From an uncultured bacterium (lineage in GTDB: Bacteria; Verrucomicrobiota; Kiritimatiellia; RFP12; UBA1067): a stretch of DNA of 16,423 nt. Location of the stretch: the NCBI GenBank assembly GCA_902779075.1, contig CACZAK010000088.1, positions 1 to 16,423 of the forward strand. The letters run 5' to 3'. Below, piece by piece: positions 8,216 through 13,933 of this stretch. A program made the translations under genes and the position numbers. The notes under the pieces were generated by a model. The model was not told the origin of the DNA. It saw only the letters and a program-made list of their open reading frames with translations, and did not search any database. Each line of letters starts with the position of its first letter. Positions within the stretch are counted from its first letter, which is position 1.

Positions 8216-9255
8216 CCGAAATACTCCTGAAGCTTCGACCGGTAGAGAACATCCATCTGCTCCGCGCTCCGCTTCGCGATCTCCTTCAACTTTTCCACCT
8301 TCTCCACAAACGCCGCGAACTCGCGCTGGAGATGTACTGGTGGGATAATATAGCATGTCGCTTCAAGTGGACGTTGCGTAATCTTCGGTTGCCCAGATTT
8401 TGCAGCATACTTAGCGAAATTCAACACCTGCATGTAGTAAGCTAAGAAGACAATGTCAAAATCATTTCGTCTGAAATCTTTAATGTATATTGCATTGTCA
8501 GTTATCCATGCAGGCTGGGTAACTAATCTCGCATTCCCACAATAAGCCCCAACACGTCCAAGAACTATTGTTGGCTTACACACCAACGGATAGTCCGTGT
8601 ACCATGCTATACCATTACCTCCATAAACTGGCACTCCACTTGTTTTACGTTTCTCACTTTCTAAAAACTTTCCACTTGAAAAAATGAAAGCATCTTTACC
8701 ACGAAGCATCGGAAAATGTTTTGAGTTTCTACAAACATCCCCGAACATCTCCACAAACCGCGATTCGACGAGGAGGTCAAGTTTCGCAAGGCGCGTCTCG
8801 GCGTTCTTCTTCAACTCGCAAATCCTGTCAAGCGTCGCCGCTATCCGCTCCTGCATTCTTACATCTGCCAACGCAAATGTAAGTTCCTTAACCAACTTAA
8901 AATGACGGCTGTACCCTAGCGAATCAATATGAGCCGCCTTTAGTGCATAAAATGCATACAGAGGATTGACGCCATTTTGTGGCTTAAGTATTTTCACCCC
9001 ATCTGCCCCAATAAAGAATGGTCGATCAACATATTTAACAATGCGCGTATGATCCCCAAACACTATAACAGGAACTGACGTATACAAGCCATCATCAGAA
9101 TCCGAATACCCAGCTACATTGTTGTCACCTTGATCTATAATTACATTTCTGCCCTGAGAAGCATATTTGCTTTGAGGAATTTTTACACCGCTCTTTGTAT
9201 CATCTACAAAGAAGTCTGCAAAACGAACAACTTGCCTTATGCTCTCTTTCACCAT
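8212..9255 (-). CDS. hsdS: Type I restriction enzyme, specificity subunit
   Basis: The 347-aa subunit chooses the bipartite DNA target for both methylation and cleavage. The order is: first target-recognition domain (about 1-130), central conserved helical spacer (131-175, IAATLDRICELKKNAETRL), second recognition domain (about 176-298, with YGGNGIAWYT and KPTIVLGRVGAYCG), and a C-terminal conserved helix (299-347). It has the full two-domain plan though it is slightly short for the family. The ATG overlaps the hsdM stop by one base (TGATG) and its own stop overlaps the hsdR start, so the three subunits are coupled. The recognition domains are clearly AT-richer than the two conserved helical regions, a mosaic pattern expected if recognition domains are exchanged between strains. 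Confidence 0.93.
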   Translation of the reverse strand: MVKESIRQVVRFADFFVDDTKSGVKIPQSKYASQGRNVIIDQGDNNVAGYSDSDDGLYTSVPVIVFGDHTRIVKYVDRPFFIGADGVKILKPQNGVNPLYAFYALKAAHIDSLGYSRHFKLVKELTFALADVRMQERIAATLDRICELKKNAETRLAKLDLLVESRFVEMFGDVCRNSKHFPMLRGKDAFIFSSGKFLESEKRKTSGVPVYGGNGIAWYTDYPLVCKPTIVLGRVGAYCGNARLVTQPAWITDNAIYIKDFRRNDFDIVFLAYYMQVLNFAKYAAKSGQPKITQRPLEATCYIIPPVHLQREFAAFVEKVEKLKEIAKRSAEQMDVLYRSKLQEYFG

Positions 9256-10748
9256 CAGAGCATTCCTTTCAGATGCTTTAGCCCTGACGCAAACTCTTTG
9301 CTCAACTGTTCAATTTCCTCGAACAGTTCGCTTGTCGGCGGGAACTCCTCGGCCACGTACTCCACCTCGCGGTACTTGTTGAACGAGAGGTCGTAGTTGT
9401 TCGCAACGATTTCGTCCTTCGGCACGAAGAAGCACTTGCCCTTCCTGTCGGCAGGCTTCTCCGCATCGCGCGCCTTGAACTTCGCGATCACGTCGGGGAT
9501 GTCGTTCTCCTTCACAACCTCGCGCTTGTCGTCGAGCGAGAAGCCGTCCGCCTCCATGTTGTAGAACCACACGTTGTCCGTGCCGCCGTGATCCGTCTTG
9601 ACGAAGACGAGGATCGCCGTCGCCACGCCCGAATACGGCTTGAACACGCCCGACGGCATGGAGATGACCGCGACGAGCCGCTGCCGATCCACGAGTTCCT
9701 TCCGCACGCCCACATGCGCCTTGGAGGAACCGAACAAAACGCCTTGCGGCACGATCGACGCGCACCGTCCGCCGATTTTCAGGAGCCGCGTGAAGAGAGC
9801 CAGGAATAGCAGCTCCGTCTTCTTCGTGTTGGCGACGGCGAGGAGGTCGGGGGCGATGGCGATCTCCGTCATGTTCCCCGCGAAAGGCGGATTCGTGAGG
9901 CAGAGCGTGTAGTCGGCACGTTTCGCCGCGTCAGGTTCGATGGAGTTGTTGAGGCGGATGTCCGGCGCCTCCACGCCGTGCAGCATCATGTTCATCGCGC
10001 CGATGCGGAGCATCTTCTTGTCGATGTCGAAGCCGGTGAACATCGTCGTCTTGAAATGCTCCATCCGCTTCTTGTTCGTCAGCTCCTTCGCGTAGTGCGA
10101 GGTGACGTACCGCGCCGCGCCCGCGAGGAAGCCAGCCGTGCCCATCGCGGGGTCGAGGATGCGGTCGTCGAGCGTGGGCTCCATCAGTTCCACCATCATT
10201 CCGATGATGTGGCCGGGCGAGCGGAACTGGCCGTTCTCGCCGGACGACTTGATGCGGTCGAGCAGGTCCTCGTACACGTCGCCCATCACGTCCTTGCCTG
10301 AAAGCTGCATCGCCTCGATCTCCGCCACGGCAACGGCAAGCACCTTCGGCTTGTGAATCTCGAACTGCGCGTCCACCATGTAGCGGCTGAACGCGCTGTC
10401 GCGCCCCGAGCCGAGAGACTTCACGAACGGGAACACGAAATCACGCACGATGCGGTGCATCTCGTCCGGCGCCTTGTGGCGGAAGTTCTGCCAGCGCAGG
10501 TCGGCGTAGGGGATTTCCACGCGCGGATCTTCGCTCACCACGCAAAGACCTTGCTTGAAAACAGGATCCTTCAACGTCGTGTGGAGAAGGTTCGCGTTAC
10601 GTTCCTGCACGATCTGGTTGTCGTCCAGCAACTTCATGAAGATGAGGAACGTGATCTGCTCCACGACGGTGAGCGGATTCGTCGTCTCGTTCGCCCAGAA
10701 CGTGTTCCAGATTCGGTCGATGGAACTTCTTATTTCAGCCGACAGCAT
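9255..10748 (-). CDS. hsdM: Type I restriction enzyme, adenine-methyltransferase subunit
   Basis: The 497-aa protein transfers methyl groups from S-adenosylmethionine to adenine N6 in the target chosen by HsdS. The N-terminal HsdM domain (SSIDRIWNTFWANETTNPL, then FLIFMKLLDD) precedes the methyltransferase fold with the S-adenosylmethionine motif DPAMGTAGF (199-207) and the catalytic NPPF (286-289). Length fits the EcoAI/EcoEI-like class. The ATG lies three bases after the nuclease stop codon, with AAAGGTGA as ribosome site; the first codons of hsdM therefore depend on the 3' end of the gene upstream, which contains a tandem repeat. Confidence 0.95.
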   Translation of the reverse strand: MLSAEIRSSIDRIWNTFWANETTNPLTVVEQITFLIFMKLLDDNQIVQERNANLLHTTLKDPVFKQGLCVVSEDPRVEIPYADLRWQNFRHKAPDEMHRIVRDFVFPFVKSLGSGRDSAFSRYMVDAQFEIHKPKVLAVAVAEIEAMQLSGKDVMGDVYEDLLDRIKSSGENGQFRSPGHIIGMMVELMEPTLDDRILDPAMGTAGFLAGAARYVTSHYAKELTNKKRMEHFKTTMFTGFDIDKKMLRIGAMNMMLHGVEAPDIRLNNSIEPDAAKRADYTLCLTNPPFAGNMTEIAIAPDLLAVANTKKTELLFLALFTRLLKIGGRCASIVPQGVLFGSSKAHVGVRKELVDRQRLVAVISMPSGVFKPYSGVATAILVFVKTDHGGTDNVWFYNMEADGFSLDDKREVVKENDIPDVIAKFKARDAEKPADRKGKCFFVPKDEIVANNYDLSFNKYREVEYVAEEFPPTSELFEEIEQLSKEFASGLKHLKGML

Positions 10749-10751
10749 AAA

Positions 10752-11441
10752 TCAATTCACCTTTCCCGGGTTCTTGCAGTTGCTGTTAGGTGTTTGTTCG
10801 ACCGGGGTGTAAAGCCTTGCTAGACTGGAGTGTAAGAGCCTCTTAGACTGGAGTGTAAGAGCCTCTTGGACTGGGGTGTAAGAGCGTTCTAGACTGGGGT
10901 GTAGGAGCGTTCTAGACTGGGGTGTAGGAGCCTCATTGACTGGGGTGTGATGCGGCGCGCTCGGTGATCGCGCCCTACCCTTGTGACGGAAGGTTTCGGG
11001 AGGGGTTGGGTTCTTGTCTTGCCAGAGACCGCGACGAGCGGTGCGGGCTTCGGTTTCGGCTTTCGCGTATGTGGGATTGGTGTCGTATTTCTTGTAGTGC
11101 CACGCCATACCCGCCTTGAGCATTTCGAGGTTGATGTCGCGTCCATCGACGAAGACCGTGCCGAGAATGCGTCCGTAGCGGTCGCGCTTGGTGTAGGTTA
11201 CGCGCACTTCGCGGTTCGCAACGAGGCCGGAGAGGAACTTCCGCGAGGCGTTCCCGAATGCCTGTTTCTTCTCCGGCGCGTCGATGCCCTGCAGGCGTAT
11301 CTTATGTTGCGTAGTGGAAACGTCGAGAATAGTGATTGAATCTCCATCAGCGACCTTTACGACTCGACCTTTAATCAAGTCATCGGAGCTCGCCGAGAAG
11401 CACAAAAAACAAGCAAGTATTCCTATAAGCTTCTGCTTCAA
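10752..11441 (-). CDS. Secreted thermonuclease (staphylococcal-nuclease fold) with a repeat-derived tail
   Basis: The 229-aa product begins with a signal-peptide-like segment (about residues 1-18), followed by a complete SNase domain: DGD (32-34), IRLQGIDAPE (48-57, giving the catalytic and calcium-binding R49, D54 and E57), DRYGRILGTVF (87-97, R91) and the family end ARRGLW (135-140). Family members cut DNA and RNA with calcium and usually act outside the cytoplasm. From about residue 160 the protein is low-complexity sequence written by a 23-bp tandem repeat, in 23-residue periods (HPSLERSYTPV, then HSSLARLYTPV). The start is unusual: only a TTG at 11441 fits, lying inside a 26-bp palindrome, so the original ATG may have been lost when the neighbouring recombinase cassette arrived. 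hsdM follows after 3 nt. Confidence 0.82.
   Translation of the reverse strand: MKQKLIGILACFLCFSASSDDLIKGRVVKVADGDSITILDVSTTQHKIRLQGIDAPEKKQAFGNASRKFLSGLVANREVRVTYTKRDRYGRILGTVFVDGRDINLEMLKAGMAWHYKKYDTNPTYAKAETEARTARRGLWQDKNPTPPETFRHKGRARSPSAPHHTPVNEAPTPQSRTLLHPSLERSYTPVQEALTLQSKRLLHSSLARLYTPVEQTPNSNCKNPGKVN
10800..10949. repeat. 23-bp minisatellite, about 6.5 copies
   Basis: Copies start at 10800 (22 bp, diverged), 10822, 10845, 10868, 10891, 10914 and 10937 (partial). Two adjacent copies (10822 and 10845) are identical: agactggagtgt followed by aagagcctctt. The others differ by one to a few bases and form two subtypes ending in cctctt/cctcat or cgttct. There is no spacer, so it is not a CRISPR. 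Because 23 is not a multiple of three, gaining or losing one copy shifts the reading frame of the nuclease tail just before hsdM. Confidence 0.93.
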
Positions 11442-11460
11442 AATGTGGACCTTTTGAAGC
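11435..11460 (+). repeat. Left 26-bp palindromic site of the recombinase cassette
   Basis: Perfect 9-bp arms GCTTCAAAA and TTTTGAAGC enclose the 8-nt centre TGTGGACC. It matches the site at 12168-12193, read on the opposite strand, at 21 of 26 positions, with GTGGACCTTTTG identical. It lies 19 bp beyond the end of the resolvase gene and contains the TTG start and the AAAAGG ribosome site of the nuclease gene. It could be a recombinase crossover site, the end of a mobile element, or a dispersed REP-like hairpin. Confidence 0.75.
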
Positions 11461-11479
11461 AGCGATTATGACGAAGCGA

Positions 11480-12082
11480 TTATGTGCGGCAGGAGCGCCA
11501 AAATGTCGTCTGAGGCAACCCACATGATTGGGCTGCGGAACGCAAAGATTGTTGACGGTCAAGATAGCTTTCACGGGCAGCGGTGAACTCTGGCGGTAAC
11601 TTGACCTTGGGACGTCCAAATCTGACGCCACGTGCTTTGGCTGCCACAATACCTTCACGTTGCCGCGCTTTAATCTGTTGTCGCTCCGTCTCTGCCACAA
11701 ATGAAAGAATCTGAAGAACGATATTCGCAATGAACACGGCGAGGAGCCCTTGTGCAGCCGTCGTGTCGAGAAGCGGCATATCCAGCACGCGAAGATGCAC
11801 TTTCTTTCGCTTCGAAAGCCATTCCCATTCAACTAGTATCTCATCATAGCTTCTGCCAAAGCGATCGATACTTTTTACGATGAGAATGTCCCCCTCTCTC
11901 AATCTTCTGACAAGGCGTTTCCATTCGGGACGATTGAAATCTTTGCCGCTTCTCTTATCAGCATAGATGTTTGCTTCGGGTACGCCAGCCGATCTCAAAG
12001 CGATTAGTTGGCGGTCTAAGTTTTGCTCAGTTGTAGAAACACGAGCATAGCCATAAATCAGTTGTTTTGGTTTGTCTTTCAT
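11480..12082 (-). CDS. Small serine recombinase (resolvase/invertase family)
   Basis: From the ATG at 12082 the 200-aa protein shows the family catalytic domain: IYGYARVSTTEQNLDRQL with the nucleophile S16 and R14, then KSIDRFGRS (70-78, R74 and R77) and ETERQQIKAR (131-140) at the start of the long E helix. RGVRFGRPKV (151-160) leads into a C-terminal helix-turn-helix (about 165-197) that binds the crossover site. The size equals that of Hin/Gin invertases and Tn3-type resolvases. The frame is open 20 codons further upstream, but the predicted promoter covers that part, so the shorter start is preferred. The gene is flanked by two inverted 26-bp palindromes and sits between the nuclease-hsdMSR run and a gene-poor stretch. 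Confidence 0.92.
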   Translation of the reverse strand: MKDKPKQLIYGYARVSTTEQNLDRQLIALRSAGVPEANIYADKRSGKDFNRPEWKRLVRRLREGDILIVKSIDRFGRSYDEILVEWEWLSKRKKVHLRVLDMPLLDTTAAQGLLAVFIANIVLQILSFVAETERQQIKARQREGIVAAKARGVRFGRPKVKLPPEFTAARESYLDRQQSLRSAAQSCGLPQTTFWRSCRT

Positions 12083-12113
12083 ACTCTTCTCACTTGTTTT
12101 TTGTTGACCCCAA

Positions 12114-12142
12114 ACAATACTTTTTTTCATTCCATGCGTCAA
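12114..12142 (-). promoter_or_regulatory. Predicted sigma70-type promoter of the recombinase gene
   Basis: On the minus strand TTGACG (12142-12137) is followed after exactly 17 bp by TATTGT (12119-12114). Transcription would begin near 12107, about 25 nt before the ATG at 12082, with a weak GAGAAGAG ribosome site between. It is the only clear promoter reading toward the nuclease-hsdMSR genes in this region, so in the present arrangement they may be transcribed by read-through from the recombinase. Confidence 0.55.
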
Positions 12143-12149
12143 CAGATTA

Positions 12150-12158
12150 TGCTATAAT
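12150..12158 (+). promoter_or_regulatory. Outward-facing extended -10 promoter (TGCTATAAT)
   Basis: The plus strand carries TGC directly before a perfect TATAAT at 12153-12158, the extended -10 form that needs little -35 contact; the best -35 candidate, ATTCCA with an 18-bp gap, is weak. The start point would be near 12165, immediately before the right 26-bp palindrome, with transcription leaving the cassette to the right into a region with no evident gene. Confidence 0.45.
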
Positions 12159-12167
12159 TTCGGCGTC

Positions 12168-12193
12168 GTTCCAAAAGGTCCACTTTTTGGAAC
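12168..12193 (-). repeat. Right 26-bp palindromic site of the recombinase cassette
   Basis: Perfect 9-bp arms GTTCCAAAA and TTTTGGAAC surround GGTCCACT on the plus strand, which reads AGTGGACC on the minus strand. It is the inverted partner of the left site at 11435-11460. The 759-bp segment from outer edge to outer edge contains only the recombinase gene and its two predicted promoters. Confidence 0.75.
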
Positions 12194-12718
12194 AAACAAA
12201 GGACAGAAGTCCGATATAAACCCATGCAATCTCCTTCTCCAAGAGGGAGAACGAGAGCAGCAAGAGCAATGCCTGTAGCCTAAACACGATTTGTCTCCTT
12301 CCGTTTGAGACGGACGCGACGGAGCACGTCCCTCCCGTTGCGGCATCGTGTGCCGCCACGAAGGAGACGATTCGAGGGAGAAAGATTGTGGCTACAAAAA
12401 ATGCGTGCCTCGTCTATCTCCCTCAACCAGAGGCCTTGGCGTGCCCATATACGAAAGAGAAGACAAGGGCACGCGTGACGGCATAAACCGCCCGCGCTAC
12501 CCCGTCAAACTCCGTTCGTATATTCGTACGTTTCCGTACGATTGAAACCGCCAAGTTTCTGGTTGAACGTCGTTTGCGTGTCAGCGCAAAATACCTGATT
12601 CGCCGAAGCGGGATTTCTCCCCCGTCCCGGCTAGTTGCCCGCAGCGCACCCGCACCGCGAGAACGGAAAGAAGTATATCACAAATCCCAGCGTTTGTGGG
12701 TAAAAAGATTCACCGCCG
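12194..12718. other. Gene-poor, hairpin-rich stretch
   Basis: I see no convincing gene in these 525 bp on either strand; the short frames present have poor starts and low-complexity translations. Structures visible on the plus strand: a REP-like imperfect palindrome with GGACG (12312-12316) and CGTCC (12327-12331); CGGCA/TGCCG (12341-12355, 5-nt loop); a perfect 8-bp inverted repeat GCGTGCCC/GGGCACGC (12439-12446 and 12467-12474, 20-nt loop); CGTACG/CGTACG with a 4-nt loop (12525-12540, a GAAA tetraloop when read on the minus strand); and CACAAA/TTTGTG (12679-12684 and 12693-12698). It may hold dispersed repeats, a structured RNA, or decayed DNA. Confidence 0.5.
12312..12331. repeat. REP-like imperfect palindrome
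   Basis: The outer arms GGACG and CGTCC pair around a centre that is itself nearly self-complementary (the minus strand reads ggacgtgctccgtcgcgtcc). Sequences of this type are common as scattered intergenic elements in several bacterial groups. Only one copy occurs in this window, so the call rests on its form. Confidence 0.35.
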
Positions 12719-12741
12719 AAAAATGCCGCCTGCAAGCGGCA
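12719..12741 (-). terminator. Rho-independent terminator
   Basis: On the minus strand TGCCGC and GCGGCA form a GC-rich stem around TTGCAG, followed directly by TTTTT (12723-12719). It lies downstream of the secreted-protein genes and the two small ORFs, and would end their transcript before the hairpin-rich stretch and the recombinase cassette. Confidence 0.65.
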
Positions 12742-12787
12742 CCATGCTTTTACATAGAAGCTTGTTTCTGGGAAGTGACAGGACTTT

Positions 12788-12877
12788 TCATTTACGCCTC
12801 AATGCCCTCTTGCACGTGGGATTTTCGTGTCTATCATTTCCCCTCGGCATCGTTGATTCGCTGCCGCCATATTTCAT
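12788..12877 (-). CDS. Possible 29-aa small ORF
   Basis: An ATG at 12877 is preceded by GGAGG ten bases upstream and opens 29 codons, starting MKYGGSEST and ending KRALRRK: small, polar and basic. It lies between the 44-aa ORF and the terminator. No homologue is recognised, and the good ribosome site is the main support. Chance is a serious alternative. Confidence 0.25.
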   Translation of the reverse strand: MKYGGSESTMPRGNDRHENPTCKRALRRK

Positions 12878-12893
12878 GGCGACCAATCCTCCG

Positions 12894-13028
12894 TTAGACC
12901 ACCTCGCTGTTCGGCAACTCCCCGCACGGCAGCGCCGGCAACGACACTCCCTGCGCCCCGAACAACAAAAGCGGAGCAGACATCAAGTGCAAAAATGTAA
13001 TAATGTATGATGACTTCATGTACGTCAT
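12894..13028 (-). CDS. 44-aa signal-peptide-like ORF coupled to the lipoprotein gene
   Basis: The ATG at 13028 overlaps the stop codon of the lipoprotein gene as ATGA; a second ATG at 13019 follows AAGGA by ten bases and may be the true start. From the second Met the sequence (MKSSYIITFLHLMSAPLLLF, then GAQG) looks like an export signal with a possible cleavage or anchor site, but only about 17 residues follow it before TAA. It may be a very small exported or membrane peptide, or the surviving 5' end of a lost secreted-protein gene. The tight coupling argues that it is or was part of this operon. Confidence 0.4.
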   Translation of the reverse strand: MTYMKSSYIITFLHLMSAPLLLFGAQGVSLPALPCGELPNSEVV

Positions 13029-13915
13029 TTCCTTGTTGAAGGGTTTATAGTGGATTCTTGCTGATTTGTCATAAAACCTATGTACCAAGAATCCTTTTTA
13101 CCGTTACGTTTGTCTTCCAATATTTGAGCCGCACGTTGCTGCCTTTCGACTTCACGTTGCACGTCCTCCGATCCCCGCCGATTGCCTCTCTTACTGTTTG
13201 CCCGTCTGATTTCTTCGCATGTTCTAATCGGTCGTCCAAGGAAATTCTCGAACTTTACCTTAATAAGGTTATATTCCGCATCCGTCATTTCTCCATTCTG
13301 ATAAAAACGAACAGCTGAAGAAGAAGGTAATGAATTCCAAAATGCAAGAGTTCTCTCAAAGTGTTCAGTCCTATTTTCCAAACGGCTTGATTGGTACGCA
13401 ATAAAATATCTCCTAGCCTGATTGTTCGCCTCGGACTGAGTGTGCGTTATCACATCGCGTATTTTGGAAAGCCAAAGTACGCGCGCCTCCCATAAATCGA
13501 CAACGCTCATCCCGGGCCAATCGATCCCCCACATCATATCCCACATCCTGTCAAGCGCATGTAGGCGCTTATCGATATCCAAATGCTCATACGGAACGGC
13601 CAAGACGCTCCTTACCATCGCTTGGGCGCATCGTTCACCATCCTCAGGCGAGAGCGTTCTAATCTCGTCGCAGAACTGCTTATGCAACGCCATCACCTTG
13701 TCTGACACCTGATAAAGGCAATTGGTTAGCGACTCATTAATCGCCGCTATTCTGGCAAGTGTCTCCGACATCACAACATCATTTGACGTACAAACGCTTT
13801 CCGCTTTCTCTGCGTGGCGCGAATCTGCCGGCTTTGCTTCATCGGTTCTCTCGCAGCCAAATGCGAAAGCCACAGCAACTGCAATCAACACCATTTTTAT
13901 CTTAGCTTTTTTCAT
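13025..13915 (-). CDS. Lipoprotein of unknown function (296 aa)
   Basis: A basic start, a hydrophobic stretch and the lipobox AFGC (18-21) mark it as a lipoprotein, with C21 as the predicted lipidated residue. The rest is mostly helical and charged; the last 60 residues are rich in Arg, Lys and Glu. A GAGGA site lies 11 bases before the ATG, and the gene follows the 262-aa gene by 18 bp. Residues 56-90 and 156-170 resemble parts of that neighbour: IAAI (56-59) with VSDKVMALHKQFCDEI (70-85), and ITHTQSE followed by RRY (156-170). I do not recognise the family; the export signal is clear, the function is not. Confidence 0.85.
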   Translation of the reverse strand: MKKAKIKMVLIAVAVAFAFGCERTDEAKPADSRHAEKAESVCTSNDVVMSETLARIAAINESLTNCLYQVSDKVMALHKQFCDEIRTLSPEDGERCAQAMVRSVLAVPYEHLDIDKRLHALDRMWDMMWGIDWPGMSVVDLWEARVLWLSKIRDVITHTQSEANNQARRYFIAYQSSRLENRTEHFERTLAFWNSLPSSSAVRFYQNGEMTDAEYNLIKVKFENFLGRPIRTCEEIRRANSKRGNRRGSEDVQREVERQQRAAQILEDKRNGKKDSWYIGFMTNQQESTINPSTRK

Positions 13916-13933
13916 CTTAAAGGATTCCTCACT

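Noticed and set aside
8216..8356. Upstream in-frame start for hsdR adding 47 residues
   Set aside because: The extension is antisense-like low-complexity sequence inside hsdS, while the ATG at 8215 makes the standard ATGA overlap and begins a family-like N-terminus.
10800..10949. 23-bp repeats as a CRISPR array or plasmid iterons
   Set aside because: Copies are directly adjacent without spacers and lie inside a coding region; there is no replication initiator gene nearby.
12147..12359. 70-codon minus frame crossing the right palindrome, with a hydrophobic stretch
   Set aside because: It starts at a GTG without a ribosome site, runs through the REP-like palindrome and the 26-bp site, and overlaps the recombinase promoter.
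12505..12548. CRISPR-like end ATTGAAAC near 12541
   Set aside because: Only one copy exists, no regularly spaced repeats and no cas genes are present.
12560..12680. tRNA- or tmRNA-like stem sequences
   Set aside because: No cloverleaf, T-loop consensus or tag-peptide reading frame could be assembled on either strand.
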